DNA of 64,000 nucleotides from Burkholderiaceae bacterium (GCA_031291325.1 JARLJG010000030.1:1-64000), one strand, 5' to 3'. Shown: positions 54,701 to 64,000, counted from the stretch's first letter. Made by a program: numbers and translations. Notes: a model not told the origin generated them from the sequence alone.

Positions 54701-55765
54701 TTATGCGTCGGCGTGTTTCCGTCGTCTTTGTTTGACCGCCTCGGCCAAACCTTCCAGCACCGCCACGCTTTCGTCCCAGTTGATGCAGCCGTCGGTCACC
54801 GACTGGCCATAGGTCAATTCCTTGCCGGGGACCAAATCCTGACGCCCCGCCACCAGATGCGACTCGACCATCACGCCGACGATACGGCTGTCGCCGGCGG
54901 CGATTTGCCGCCCGATATCGGCGCAAACCGGAATCTGGTTTTCCGGCTTTTTCGAGCTATTTGCGTGCGAAGCATCGATCATCAAGCGCGACGCCAGGCC
55001 GCTGGCGGCGATTTCCTTGCAGGCCGCATCGACGCTGGCGGCATCGTAGTTCGGCGCTTTGCCGCCGCGCAGGATGACGTGGCAATCCTCGTTGCCGTTG
55101 GTCGAGACAATCGCCGAATGACCGCCCTTGGTAACCGACAAAAAGTGATGCGGCTGCGACGACGCCTTGATGGCGTCGACGGCGATCTTGATATTGCCGT
55201 CGGTGCCGTTCTTGAAACCGACCGGGCAGGACAAGCCGGACGCCAGTTCGCGATGCACCTGCGATTCGGTGGTGCGCGCGCCGATTGCGCCCCAGCTAAT
55301 CAAATCGGCGATGTATTGCGGGCTGATGACGTCGAGGAATTCGGTTCCCGCCGGCAAGCCGAGTTCATTGATGTTGAGCAGCAACTCGCGCGCAATGCGC
55401 AAGCCGTCGTTGATGCGGAAACTATTGTCCATGTACGGATCGTTGATCAAGCCTTTCCAACCGACTGTGGTGCGCGGCTTTTCGAAATAGACCCGCATCA
55501 CGATTTCCAATTCGTCATGAAAACGATGACGTTGCTGCACCAGGCGCTGCGCATATTCCAGCGCGGCCTTGGGATCGTGAATCGAGCAGGGGCCGATCAC
55601 GACCATCAAACGATCGTCCTGCCCGTGCAAAATGCGATGCAGGGCCGTGCGTGCAGTCGCTGCGGTGTTCGCCGCCTTGTCCGAGCAGGAGAATTCCCTG
55701 ATCAAATGCGAAGGCGGTGTCAATTCTTTCATTTCTCTGATCCGAAGATCGTCGGTGCGCGGCAT
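54701..55765 (-). CDS. aroG: 3-deoxy-7-phosphoheptulonate (DAHP) synthase, class I
   Basis: 354 residues. It joins phosphoenolpyruvate and erythrose 4-phosphate as the first step of aromatic amino-acid synthesis. Class I (AroF/G/H) marks: VVIGPCSIHDPKAALEYA, MRVYFEKPRTTVGWKGLIND (metal and PEP site), GARTTESQVHRELASGLSCP, FKNGTDGN, DASHANSSK and GVMVESHLVAG. Feedback type (Phe, Tyr or Trp) is not settled by sequence. Expression seems controlled by an attenuator, a Phe/Tyr-rich leader peptide and terminator, between 55801 and 55944. Confidence 0.95.
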   Translation of the reverse strand: MPRTDDLRIREMKELTPPSHLIREFSCSDKAANTAATARTALHRILHGQDDRLMVVIGPCSIHDPKAALEYAQRLVQQRHRFHDELEIVMRVYFEKPRTTVGWKGLINDPYMDNSFRINDGLRIARELLLNINELGLPAGTEFLDVISPQYIADLISWGAIGARTTESQVHRELASGLSCPVGFKNGTDGNIKIAVDAIKASSQPHHFLSVTKGGHSAIVSTNGNEDCHVILRGGKAPNYDAASVDAACKEIAASGLASRLMIDASHANSSKKPENQIPVCADIGRQIAAGDSRIVGVMVESHLVAGRQDLVPGKELTYGQSVTDGCINWDESVAVLEGLAEAVKQRRRKHADA

Positions 55766-55800
55766 GATTTTTCCAGTACGTAGTAAAAATTGGGGGGCAT

Positions 55801-55828
55801 AAAAAAACCGCCATCTCTGGCGGTTTTT
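55801..55828 (-). terminator. Leader terminator (attenuator) of aroG
   Basis: Minus strand AAAAACCGCCA-GAGA-TGGCGGTTTTT plus two more T, 36 bases before the aroG start codon and 20 bases after the leader-peptide stop. The ACCGCC of its 5' arm can alternatively pair with GGCGGT at 55891-55886 inside the leader ORF, an antiterminator. No other gene upstream on this strand needs a terminator here. Confidence 0.8.
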
Positions 55829-55848
55829 AGAATTTCGGTTTGGGCTAT

Positions 55849-55944
55849 TTATCGTATCGCTTCTACGTGCGCCATCCGCTCTTCCACCGCCGTCAGGCTG
55901 GAATAGCTAAAGCTAAAAAACGTAAAATAGGGGCGAATAGCCAC
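55849..55944 (-). CDS. Phe/Tyr-rich leader peptide of aroG
   Basis: 31 codons starting GTG at 55944, six bases after GAGGA. It reads MAIRPYFTFFSFSYSS and then LTAVEERMAHVEAIR. Codons 6-14 contain four Phe and two Tyr, the pattern of attenuation leader peptides such as PheL. A ribosome stalled there for lack of charged tRNA would leave GGCGGT (55891-55886) free to capture the terminator arm; a ribosome reaching the stop would cover or pass it and let the terminator form. Too short for routine gene calling; identified by reading upstream of the terminator. Confidence 0.72.
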   Translation of the reverse strand: MAIRPYFTFFSFSYSSLTAVEERMAHVEAIR

Positions 55945-56262
55945 AATGTTTCCTCGAATGCGATAAATTTTGATTTATTCTGCAACAAAAATCGGGTTTT
56001 GGCAAGAGATTCTGTTTGTTGGTCGCGGCAATCGCATGAAGGTTGCTCCTCCAGCTCGCTTCGATTTGTTCCCCTTGCCCAAACTCAAAGAGAGCCATCC
56101 CCTCGCCCGCTTGCGGGAGAGGGTTAGGGAGAGGGTGCACGCCAAGTCAAGCTGTCTTGCGGTCCCCCTCTCCCCCACCCCTCTCACGCAAGCGGGCGAG
56201 GGGAGTTGCACCTTCGTTCGACGACCTTGGGTTTAGTGCTCAAATTCACAATCGCCCAAAAA
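55945..56262. other. Intergenic region between the aroG leader and tldD
   Basis: 318 bases without a gene. It should carry the aroG promoter near 55960-56040 (A/T-rich, e.g. around 55960-55995) and the REP-like pair at 56099-56214. Confidence 0.6.
56099..56214. repeat. Inverted pair of REP-like units
   Basis: CCCCTCGCCCGCTTGCGGGA with AGGGTTAGGGAGAGGGTGCA (56099-56140) faces an inverted copy CCCCCTCTCCCCCACCCCTC with ACGCAAGCGGGCGAGGGGAG (56164-56206). This is the BIME-like arrangement of two head-to-head units; the same core recurs at 34714 and 57844. Confidence 0.85.
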
Positions 56263-57726
56263 TCAAGAAGCCGTGCCGCCGACCGTCACGCCATCGATCC
56301 GCAGCGTCGGCTGGCCGACGCCGACCGGCACGCTCTGCCCTTCCTTGCCGCACACGCCGATGCCGGGATCGAGGCTCATATCGTTGCCGATCATCGCGAC
56401 CCGATGCAGCACGTCCGGGCCGTTGCCGATCAGGGTCGCGCCTTTAACCGGATAGGTGACTTTGCCGTCTTCGATCATGTACGCTTCGCTGGCCGAGAAC
56501 ACGAACTTGCCGCTGGTGATATCGACCTGCCCGCCGCCGAAATTGACTGCGTACAAACCGTTCTTGACCGAGGCCAGAATTTCCGCCGGGTCTTTGTCGC
56601 CGGCCAGCATGTAGGTGTTGGTCATGCGCGGCATCGGCAGATGCGCGAACGATTCGCGCCGTGCATTGCCGGTGACCGGCATCTTCATCAGGCGCGCATT
56701 CATCGTGTCCTGGATATACCCTTTCAGGATGCCGTCTTCGATCAAGGTCGTGCATTGGGTCGGATTGCCTTCGTCGTCGACATTCAACGAACCGCGCCGA
56801 TCCGACAAGGTGCCGTCGTCGACCACCGTCACGCCCTTGGCAGCGACCCGTTCGCCGATGCGCCCGGAGAAGGTGCTGGAACCCTTGCGATTGAAATCGC
56901 CTTCCAGCCCGTGGCCGATCGCTTCGTGCAACAGGATGCCGGGCCAGCCTGGGCCAAGCACGACCGTCATCGGGCCGGCCGGCGCCGCGCGCGCGTCCAG
57001 GTTGACCAGCGCTGCCGCCACTGCCTCGTCGGCGTATTTTTCCAGCCGGGCATCGGTAAAATACGCATAATCGTAACGCCCGCCGCCACCGCTCGATCCC
57101 ATCTCGCGCCGCCCGTTCTGTTCCGCAATTACCGTCACCGACACCCGCACCAGCGGCCGGATATCGGCGGCGATCACGCCATCGCTGCGCACCACCAGAA
57201 CCACGTCGTATTCGCCGGCCAAACCGGCCATCACCTGCACCACGCGCGGGTCTTTGGCGCGGGCGATGCGTTCCACCCGTTCCAGCAAGTTCACCTTGGC
57301 GGTGGCGTCGAGCGAATCGAGCGGGTCGTGCGGCAGGTACAGCGAGCGTCCGCCGGACAACTGGATAGCCGAAGCGATCTTGATCTTGCCTGCGCCCTGG
57401 CGCGCGATGGTGCGCGTGGCGGCTGCGGCTTCGAGCAGCGCGCGCTCGGAAATCTCGTCCGAATACGAAAATGCCGTCTTGTCGCCGGAAATCGCGCGCA
57501 CGCCGACGCCTTGATCGATGGAAAAACTGCCGGTCTTGACGATGCCCTCTTCCAGGCTCCAGCCTTCGCTCTTGGTAAATTGGAAATACAAGTCGGCGTA
57601 ATCGACCTTATGGGTAAACATCGAGCCTAGCGCGCCGATCAATTTGGCTTCGTCCAAGCCAAACGGCGTCAGCAACACTTCACGGGCGACATCCAAGGAC
57701 TGCAAATTCGGTTCAAATGGTTTCAT
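56263..57726 (-). CDS. tldD: Metalloprotease TldD
   Basis: 487 residues from the ATG at 57726, giving [20 protein letters not shown]; the frame is open 29 codons upstream. Zinc-binding [11 protein letters not shown] (HExxxH, about residue 262) and the N-terminal [16 protein letters not shown] are TldD signatures. With TldE/PmbA it forms a heterodimeric protease that degrades unfolded peptides and matures microcins or removes CcdA. pmbA is not in the window. Cytoplasmic. Confidence 0.95.
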   Translation of the reverse strand: MKPFEPNLQSLDVAREVLLTPFGLDEAKLIGALGSMFTHKVDYADLYFQFTKSEGWSLEEGIVKTGSFSIDQGVGVRAISGDKTAFSYSDEISERALLEAAAATRTIARQGAGKIKIASAIQLSGGRSLYLPHDPLDSLDATAKVNLLERVERIARAKDPRVVQVMAGLAGEYDVVLVVRSDGVIAADIRPLVRVSVTVIAEQNGRREMGSSGGGGRYDYAYFTDARLEKYADEAVAAALVNLDARAAPAGPMTVVLGPGWPGILLHEAIGHGLEGDFNRKGSSTFSGRIGERVAAKGVTVVDDGTLSDRRGSLNVDDEGNPTQCTTLIEDGILKGYIQDTMNARLMKMPVTGNARRESFAHLPMPRMTNTYMLAGDKDPAEILASVKNGLYAVNFGGGQVDITSGKFVFSASEAYMIEDGKVTYPVKGATLIGNGPDVLHRVAMIGNDMSLDPGIGVCGKEGQSVPVGVGQPTLRIDGVTVGGTAS

Positions 57727-57843
57727 ATTGTTAAGCTGGTTGCGGGTCCGCGAAATGGTGTGATTACCGGGATTGTAGAGCAATTTGCGGGAGTCGAATT
57801 GACAGCGCCTCAAAGCGTCAAGGCAATCGCCTGAAGTTTACTT

Positions 57844-57873
57844 CTCCCCTCGCCCGCTTGCGGGAGAGGGGAG
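57844..57873. repeat. REP-like hairpin between tldD and the nitrilase gene
   Basis: CTCCCCTCGCCCGC-TT-GCGGGAGAGGGGAG, 14-bp arms with one mismatch. Same family as 34714 and 56099. Confidence 0.85.
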
Positions 57874-57897
57874 CGGTGCCCTTTATGCTTTCCGTGT

Positions 57898-58707
57898 TCA
57901 AAGCTTGCGATGCAACAGCGCCGGCAAACTCTCGCGCACCTTGCCCAGCAGATGGGGTTCGATCATGCCGATTGCAATCCCCTCGCCTTCTTCGATGACC
58001 GATTTGATTTCGCCCCACGGGTCGATCAACATGCTATGTCCCCAGGTCCGGCGGCCATTGCGATGGGTGCCGCCTTGCGCTGCCGCCAGCACATAGCATT
58101 GGTTTTCGATGGCGCGCGCGCGCAACAGGGTTTCCCAATGCGATTGCCCGGTGGTATAGGTAAACGCCGCCGGCACGACGATCAGCTTGCATTCGCCCAT
58201 CGCGCGATACAGTTCCGGGAAGCGCAAATCGTAACAAACCGACAGCCCGACCTTGCCGAACGGCGCTTCGAAGGTTTGCACCTGTTCGCCCGGCACGATG
58301 GTGCGCGCTTCGTCATAGGATTCGTCGCCCTTGGTGAAGCTGAACAGATGGATTTTGTCGTAGCGCGCAACGCGCTGGCCGGCAGGGTCGAAGACCAGCG
58401 TCGTGTTCAACACCTTTCCAGCCTCGGGCGCGACCAGCGGCAGGGTGCCGCCGATCAGCCAGATGCCATGCTGCTGCGCCAACTCCGCCATCAAGGACTG
58501 GATCGGCCCGGCGCCCAGCGTTTCCGCATGCGCGACCTTGTCGGTATCGCGCAAGCCCATGATGGGCCAGTATTCGGGCAGCAGCACCAATTGCGCGCCA
58601 TCGGCTGCGGCTTGCCCGACCAAGCGGCGGGCGGTGGCAAAATTCTCTTCCGGCTCGGGCGTCGAGACCATTTGCACGGCGGCGATTTTTATCTGGGAAT
58701 TAGGCAT
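57898..58707 (-). CDS. Carbon-nitrogen hydrolase, Nit/deaminated-glutathione amidase type
   Basis: 269 residues from ATG 58707. The nitrilase triad is Glu in LVLLPEYWPIMG, Lys in YDKIHLFSF and Cys in GLSVCYDLRFPELYR (about 155), with the VARYDKIHLF and WGHSMLIDPWG elements of the Nit branch. It likely repairs deaminated glutathione. It starts 17 bases after yhdP and precedes tldD; yhdP-nit-tldD is a recurrent order in Burkholderiales. Confidence 0.92.
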   Translation of the reverse strand: MPNSQIKIAAVQMVSTPEPEENFATARRLVGQAAADGAQLVLLPEYWPIMGLRDTDKVAHAETLGAGPIQSLMAELAQQHGIWLIGGTLPLVAPEAGKVLNTTLVFDPAGQRVARYDKIHLFSFTKGDESYDEARTIVPGEQVQTFEAPFGKVGLSVCYDLRFPELYRAMGECKLIVVPAAFTYTTGQSHWETLLRARAIENQCYVLAAAQGGTHRNGRRTWGHSMLIDPWGEIKSVIEEGEGIAIGMIEPHLLGKVRESLPALLHRKL

Positions 58708-58723
58708 AATCAATTCGGCATAA

Positions 58724-61700
58724 TCATTGTGCAGTGACAGTATGGGTGGTGGGGCTCGGCGCCGGCTGGGCCGCCACTTCGGCCTTGCGTTCAACTTGGG
58801 TCACGACCGGATCGCGCCAGGGGCCGGTAATTTCGTATTCGTGCGTCAAGGCTTTCGCCAGCGGCGCCTTCAAGAACAATTGCGCGAGGAAAGAGCCGAT
58901 TCCGATTGCCGGATTGACCATCAATCCATAGAACACCGAGGCGCCGGTCGCGTCCAGTTGCGGAATAACCGCCACATGCAGATTCTCGGTTTCCTTGTTG
59001 ATATCGGCGCTGCCGTCCAACACCACCGTAGCATCCAAGCCATGCATTTGCAAATTCTTGGTGTTAAATACACCCTTGCCGATGGTTGCGTCCATGTTGA
59101 TGGTGTCGAACGCAAAGCCTTCGGAAAAAATGTCGCGGAAATCCAGCGTCAAACGGCGCGGCAGCGATTGCAAACTCAGCACGCTGAGCAGGCGTCCCGC
59201 ACCCGCTCCCTCCTTGATGAATTGGCCCTTGGCCATGTCCAGATGCAAATTGCCGGACAGGCTCGCATAATCGATCGAATACGGCGCGCCGTTCCAACTG
59301 ATATCGCCATCCATCTTGCCTTTGCCGTCCCGCAACAGTCCGGGAAAGCCCAGGCGCGTCAACAACCGCCCGCCGTCGATCACTTCCATCGAATACGTCA
59401 GGTTCGAGCGGCTGTCCGTGCCGTTGGTGACCCAGCTTCCTTTGGTCACCTTCAACACGCCATCGGGATTGCTGACCGCCAGATTCTTGATTTGCCATTC
59501 GTTGGAACCAAGCCGGCGCAGGTTGTTTGCCGTCAATTCCAGACGCCCCAGGTGCTGGCCGAACAAATCGAAGTTATCGGCCTTGATATCCAGCGCGGGC
59601 AAATCGCTCGTCGTATTTTTGCCGGCCAACAATTCCGTCACGTCGGTCACCGACTCTTGCGGCACGATCAGCGACGACAGATTTGCCGTCACCTTGCCCT
59701 TGCCCTGGTCCGCCTTGGCGGAATAGCCAACCCGACCGGACACCTGCGCCGAATCGACGGTGGCTTGCCAGGTATCCTTTTCCAGATTCGCGTGCAGCAC
59801 GACATTGTCGAGCTTGCGTTTGAAGAGGAACATTTCCGTGGTGCGCGCGGCCAGCACCTCGGGCGAGATGAATTCCGTGAGGTCCACGGCGTCGGCTTCC
59901 GCGCCGTTTTCCCTGGACTTGTCGGGAGCTCCCAGTTGTCCGAACAAGTCGATCCAGGCGTCGACATTGAGCGACTTCATATTGACGCTCAACATCACGC
60001 CGCTGGCCGGCGGGATAAGCGGGGCATTTACCCCGATGACACCGCGCAGCATGCGCCAAGGCGCATTTTTCTCGGACGACTTCTCGCGCTCATAGCGCGC
60101 AGCGACACTTGATCCCACAGACAGCTTGATGTCTTCGCGCGCCTGCGCCGCATCGGGCGCGGAGGCGCCGAGCATCTCGAACCTGGTCGATAAAATCTCG
60201 TTGGCTTCCTTGTGCAGCGGCGCCGGCAAATCGACTTCCAGCCCTTGCAGGTTCGAGGCTACGATGATGTCGGCCCGATTCTTTTTGACGTTGACCGTGA
60301 CTTCGTAGCGCGCCGCGCCGCTGACACGGTGCGCCAGGCGCTGCAGCGATGGCGGCGCAAATTTGCGCAAGCCCTCCGAGCTCAACGTGCCCTCGGCCTT
60401 GACCACGGTTGCCTCCGCCGGGCCGCCACCGGAGACTGTTACCGGCCCGCCCAGAAAATTGGCGCGTATGCCGTTCAAATTCAAGCCTTTTTCACTGAAT
60501 TCGAGCACGCCGCTTGCTGCCGCAAGTTGCGGCAAGCCGGAAAGCAGGTTGATATCGTCGTTGATAAACTGCAGTTTCCCCTGCACTTTCGCATGCAGCA
60601 TGTCGGACAACGGCAGTTGCAGCTTCAAGCCCAGCTTGGCGTTGCCGTTGGCGCGGGTTTCATTGGTGAAGCCGCCGATCATGGTTTGCACCACGCTGTC
60701 CCTGGTATAGCCGACAAATTCCTCCAGCGGCCCGGTGGCGCTGCCGTCGATGTCGAGAATATCTTTGCCACGCAGAAAATCGGGCAGCACGGCCTTTACG
60801 GCGCCAAATGTAACGCCGTGCGTTTTGGCGCGCTCGGCATTGATTTCCATGCGCGTGCGATCGAAGACTATCGTTCCTTGAATGTCTTCCAGCAGCGGCC
60901 AGGTGGGCGACTTTCCATCCTTCAAGTAGCGATTCGGCTCGTAGTTCAACACGCCGTCGACGATCTTTCCCGCCACGGTGAATTCGCCTTTGGGCTTTTC
61001 GGCAGCGGTTTCGGTGCGGAACGGAAAATCCTTCAAATCGCCTTTCAGGTTGATGGTGACATCGCGCGCACTACCGCTAATGAGCGCGCCGGTGATCCAG
61101 CTGCGGAACATCGGTTCGCTCTGCAGCGGCAGGAAATGGTCGATCTTGTTGATATCGAATTGGGCAATATGTCCGTGCAAGTCGACCACTCCGGGCGACT
61201 TGTCGCGCTGTTGACTCGGCGATGTCATATACGTGCCCGATAGCGACGCCGCCAGCCCGTCCAGCGCAACATCCATGTTGCCGACCTGCACCAGGTACTT
61301 TTCCTTATCCTGCACCACCCAGGTAGCCTGCACCGCAAACTTGTTGAACGGCACCACCGGATCCTTGAAAATGCCCGGCAGTTCGACCTCGAATTTGTCC
61401 GAATTCAGATTGACGATACCGCCGCGATCGCTCACGCTCACCTGTCCGGTCAGATTGGCGAAACCGGGAATGAAGGGCAGCGCCGCTTGCGCCGGCTGCC
61501 TCCCTACCTTGGGCTTGGCCGGGCGCCCCGCTTGCGCCTTCAACGACAATCCCGTGAATTGGCCCTGCATGTCGTACGCCGACAAGGCCGGGTAATTGCC
61601 CTGCCAGTGCGCCGAGAAATTCTGCACCTGACCGCGCGGCGCGAAGCCGGTCAGCATTTGCCGCTGGTCTGCGCTGAGCGGCAGACGCTCGGCCACATTG

Positions 61701-62899
61701 GCAAGCGTCTGCAAATCGAGCATGGTCGCGCTGATGCCGGTCCTGGGCTCCAATCCGTTCTTGCCCGGCTCGAAGGTTTCGCTGATGGTGGTGGGCGGCA
61801 GCACCAAGCCATCGTTGGTGCGCATCGACAAATTCGTCAGCGTGACGGCATGCCCGTTGGCGCCGAAGGTCGGCGTGCCATTGTCGGCATTGAGGTCGAT
61901 TTCCTCGCGCACCGAGACGCGCCCGCTCAACTGATCCAGAATCAGCACCGGCAATTTCTTTTGCAAACGGACGGCGGTATCGGCGATATTCAGGTCGGCA
62001 GTGAAATCGGCGACCTTGGCGCGATCGAAATCGAGCCAGGCGCGCACCGAGCCGTGCCCTTGCTGCACTTCCAGCGGATACGGAACGTAGGTTTTCCATG
62101 CCGCCAAATCGGCATACGGTAAATTGACATACAGCTCGCCCTTCCAGCGCGTGGCGTCCGAGCTCGCGTGGGCAAACGGATGATTGAAACTTGCGCGCAA
62201 ATCGAGCGGGCCGGCCAGCGCCGCCGGCGGTGTTGCCGTCACCGCGAATTCATGGTGTTGCCAATGATTATGCAATACCAGGTTGACATCGTTGAGCAAT
62301 AGCTCCGGCGCGTTGCGCTGATTGTCGTTCCAGCGCACGCGGCCATTGCGGATCACAATTTCTCTTTGCAACAATAGCCAATCGAGTCCCTTGCCGTCGT
62401 TTTTCTCCTGGGTCGGCACAAAAATGCCGGCGACGTACAGATTGCCGTCGGTATCGCGCCGAATATCCAGATCGGGGCGATCGATTTCCAGATTGCGCAA
62501 GCGAAACTCGCCGATGGCCGTCCACCACGATATGCTTGCCGACACGCGCGGCAGGGTCAACGCATCGCGTCCGGATTTGTCCCGGATCTTGACGTCGCCC
62601 AACACCAGGCGTGGCCGCAGCCCCTCCCATGAAGCCTGAAACGAGCCGATCGACACCGTTTGCCCGATCGCCTGCGTGACCCATTGTTCGACAAACGGCT
62701 TGGAAATATTCGGCAAGACCGCGTAGCGCAAGGTCAAGAACAAGATGCAGAAAATAAAGTAGGCGAGCAGCGCAGTCTTCAGCAACAGCCCCAGCGCATG
62801 ATGACTGAGCCGGTTGGCGTACACGTAGCAAACCAGCATCTTGTGCCAGCAATAGGCAAGACGCGTGTTAGCCGGGCGATTAAGGAGGTCTGTGGACAT
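58724..62899 (-). CDS. yhdP: YhdP/AsmA-like envelope lipid-transport protein
   Basis: 1391 residues. One N-terminal membrane helix (LLKTALLAYFIFCILFLTLRY, about residues 40-60; shown: LLAYFIFCILFLTLRY) anchors a very long periplasmic beta-rich domain of the TIGR02099/DUF3971 family ending with an AsmA-like C-terminus (LHLDMAKGQFIKEGAGAGRL, FNTKNLQMHGLDATVVLDG). In E. coli YhdP, with TamB and YdbH, carries phospholipids to the outer membrane. Start ATG 62899; a TTG just before it is in frame. Divergent from glnE. Confidence 0.93.
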   Translation of the reverse strand: MSTDLLNRPANTRLAYCWHKMLVCYVYANRLSHHALGLLLKTALLAYFIFCILFLTLRYAVLPNISKPFVEQWVTQAIGQTVSIGSFQASWEGLRPRLVLGDVKIRDKSGRDALTLPRVSASISWWTAIGEFRLRNLEIDRPDLDIRRDTDGNLYVAGIFVPTQEKNDGKGLDWLLLQREIVIRNGRVRWNDNQRNAPELLLNDVNLVLHNHWQHHEFAVTATPPAALAGPLDLRASFNHPFAHASSDATRWKGELYVNLPYADLAAWKTYVPYPLEVQQGHGSVRAWLDFDRAKVADFTADLNIADTAVRLQKKLPVLILDQLSGRVSVREEIDLNADNGTPTFGANGHAVTLTNLSMRTNDGLVLPPTTISETFEPGKNGLEPRTGISATMLDLQTLANVAERLPLSADQRQMLTGFAPRGQVQNFSAHWQGNYPALSAYDMQGQFTGLSLKAQAGRPAKPKVGRQPAQAALPFIPGFANLTGQVSVSDRGGIVNLNSDKFEVELPGIFKDPVVPFNKFAVQATWVVQDKEKYLVQVGNMDVALDGLAASLSGTYMTSPSQQRDKSPGVVDLHGHIAQFDINKIDHFLPLQSEPMFRSWITGALISGSARDVTINLKGDLKDFPFRTETAAEKPKGEFTVAGKIVDGVLNYEPNRYLKDGKSPTWPLLEDIQGTIVFDRTRMEINAERAKTHGVTFGAVKAVLPDFLRGKDILDIDGSATGPLEEFVGYTRDSVVQTMIGGFTNETRANGNAKLGLKLQLPLSDMLHAKVQGKLQFINDDINLLSGLPQLAAASGVLEFSEKGLNLNGIRANFLGGPVTVSGGGPAEATVVKAEGTLSSEGLRKFAPPSLQRLAHRVSGAARYEVTVNVKKNRADIIVASNLQGLEVDLPAPLHKEANEILSTRFEMLGASAPDAAQAREDIKLSVGSSVAARYEREKSSEKNAPWRMLRGVIGVNAPLIPPASGVMLSVNMKSLNVDAWIDLFGQLGAPDKSRENGAEADAVDLTEFISPEVLAARTTEMFLFKRKLDNVVLHANLEKDTWQATVDSAQVSGRVGYSAKADQGKGKVTANLSSLIVPQESVTDVTELLAGKNTTSDLPALDIKADNFDLFGQHLGRLELTANNLRRLGSNEWQIKNLAVSNPDGVLKVTKGSWVTNGTDSRSNLTYSMEVIDGGRLLTRLGFPGLLRDGKGKMDGDISWNGAPYSIDYASLSGNLHLDMAKGQFIKEGAGAGRLLSVLSLQSLPRRLTLDFRDIFSEGFAFDTINMDATIGKGVFNTKNLQMHGLDATVVLDGSADINKETENLHVAVIPQLDATGASVFYGLMVNPAIGIGSFLAQLFLKAPLAKALTHEYEITGPWRDPVVTQVERKAEVAAQPAPSPTTHTVTAQ

Positions 62900-63019
62900 C
62901 AATCGGAAAGGATTCTGTGAAAAGTCAGCGTAGAATGTACCGGAAAATTCGCCGCGCAGGCTCCAAGATTGCGATTTCCGGTCCTAAGCGCCTAGTTAAC
63001 ATTCTACTACACCGCGTTT

Positions 63020-64000
63020 GTGACAACTCCAACCCTGTCCCCTGTCATCGCTTCACGTTTTTTCAAACGCTGGACCGATGCTGCGTCGGCGCGCGCCGAA
63101 ACCGTCGCCGAGCTTGCCAAATTATCGCTGACTCCAGCGATCTTTGTGCGAATATTACAAAAAGACACAGAAAACGGCCTGCCGTTGCCGGTTTCGATGC
63201 GCCGGCTGCGTAATTTGGTGGTCTGCACGTTGATGACGCGCGATCTGGCCGGGCTGGCCGACTTGTCCGAAGTGGTCGAAACCATGAGCGCGCTGGCCGA
63301 ATTTGCGCTGCGCACGCATTTGCAGGCGCTGCAGCGGGAAATGATCGCGCTGCACGGCACGCCGACAGGCGAAGAGTCGTGCGCGCCACAGGAACTGATT
63401 GTGCTCGGCATGGGCAAGCTGGGTGGCCGCGAACTGAATGTTTCGTCCGACATCGACTTGATTTTCGCCTATGCGGAAGACGGCACGACGGCGCTCGATT
63501 CGGCACAGCAACGACAGCTTTCCAACCACGAATTCTTTACCCGGCTCGGGAAAAAGCTGATCGCCGCGCTGGCCGAGATCACCGCCGACGGTTTCACCTT
63601 CCGCGTCGACATGGCGTTGCGGCCGAACGGCGTGTCGGGGCCGCTGGCCGCCAGTTTTGCGATGATTGAAGAATACTTCATCGTCCAGGGCCGGGAATGG
63701 GAGCGCTATGCCTGGGTCAAGGCGCGCGCGCTGACCGGGCGCGACGCCGATCTGGCGGTGCTGGACGGCATCGTCCGTCCTTTTGTGTATCGGCGTTACC
63801 TGGATTTCGGCTCGATCGACGCGATTCGCAACATGCACGCGCAAATCCGCGCGGAAGTCAAACGCCAGGAGCTGCGCCACCCGGACCGCAGCGACAACAT
63901 CAAGCTGGGCCGAGGCGGGATCCGCGAAATCGAATTTCTGGCGCAGGTTTTCCAGTTGATCCGTGGCGGGCGCGACGCCGCGTTGCGCGAGCGCTCGACC
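63020..64000 (+). CDS. glnE: Glutamine-synthetase adenylyltransferase/deadenylase, 3'-truncated by the window
   Basis: 327 codons visible; the frame is still open at the window end. Starts GTG at 63020 (MTTPTLSPVIASRFFKRWTD); no clear ribosome-binding site, so the start is uncertain. The N-terminal nucleotidyltransferase signature VLGMGKLGGRELNVSSDIDL (residues ~131-150) with the catalytic acidic pair is clear, then RPNGVSGPLAAS, YEREWERYAWVKAR-type (REWERYAWVKARAL) and LGRGGIREIEFLAQ. GlnE adjusts glutamine synthetase by adding or removing AMP in response to PII. The C-terminal domain lies outside. Confidence 0.95.
   Translation, partial: MTTPTLSPVIASRFFKRWTDAASARAETVAELAKLSLTPAIFVRILQKDTENGLPLPVSMRRLRNLVVCTLMTRDLAGLADLSEVVETMSALAEFALRTHLQALQREMIALHGTPTGEESCAPQELIVLGMGKLGGRELNVSSDIDLIFAYAEDGTTALDSAQQRQLSNHEFFTRLGKKLIAALAEITADGFTFRVDMALRPNGVSGPLAASFAMIEEYFIVQGREWERYAWVKARALTGRDADLAVLDGIVRPFVYRRYLDFGSIDAIRNMHAQIRAEVKRQELRHPDRSDNIKLGRGGIREIEFLAQVFQLIRGGRDAALRERST

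Noticed and set aside
56085-57880. Repeated C/G-rich hairpins considered as a CRISPR array
   Set aside because: Units are palindromes in head-to-head pairs at dispersed intergenic sites, with no regular spacers and no cas genes.

Overview
The window is a piece of a betaproteobacterial chromosome, most likely Burkholderiales and probably family Oxalobacteraceae (Herminiimonas/Collimonas/Janthinobacterium type). This rests on the gene order rpmF-plsX-fabH-fabD-fabG-acpP-fabF-ygfX-rpoE-rseA-rseB-mucD-grx-lepA-lepB-DUF4845-rnc-era-recO-pdxJ-acpS-uvrC-pgsA-tRNA, on the RNase E/RluC/Maf neighbourhood and on the protein sequences. No species can be named from the sequence alone.

Layout. 1-8100: right end of an integrated prophage (tail fibre, glycine-rich tip-like protein, lysis and accessory genes, a lipase, tyrosine integrase) abutting the 3' end of tRNA-Leu(UAA). 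8.5-15.4 kb: accessory metabolism, with a GT4 glycosyltransferase, an indole/phenylpyruvate decarboxylase behind an FNR-type box, an internally deleted histidine-kinase remnant, a nickel/cobalt exporter and a periplasmic prolyl oligopeptidase. 15.7-16.1 kb: a tRNA-Gly/Gly/Cys operon with a near-perfect promoter and a terminator. 16.2-37.8 kb: a long minus-strand housekeeping block covering phospholipid and fatty-acid synthesis, the sigma-E envelope-stress operon, protein export, RNA processing, DNA repair and pyridoxine. 37.9-45.7 kb: maf, a methyltransferase, a Rieske protein, a HAD phosphatase and rluC, then rne with an 820-base structured leader. 45.9-50.2 kb: a 2OG-Fe(II) oxygenase boxed by two near-identical terminators, a DUF3141 PHA-synthase-like protein, a 120-bp MITE-like element and an HDOD protein. 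50.3-54.6 kb: chrA followed by the moaA-mobA-moeA molybdenum-cofactor run. 54.7-64 kb: aroG with a Phe/Tyr-rich leader peptide and terminator (an apparent attenuator), tldD, a nitrilase, yhdP, and the divergent start of glnE.

The strongest new signal is upstream of aroG: a 31-codon leader ORF with four Phe and two Tyr codons in nine positions, followed 20 nt later by an intrinsic terminator whose 5' arm can instead pair with the leader. Other points worth a second look are the FNR-type promoter of ipdC, the fossil histidine kinase, the MITE-like element, the rne leader hairpin, a phage terminator hidden inside a signal-peptide coding sequence, and several strong palindromes of REP type.
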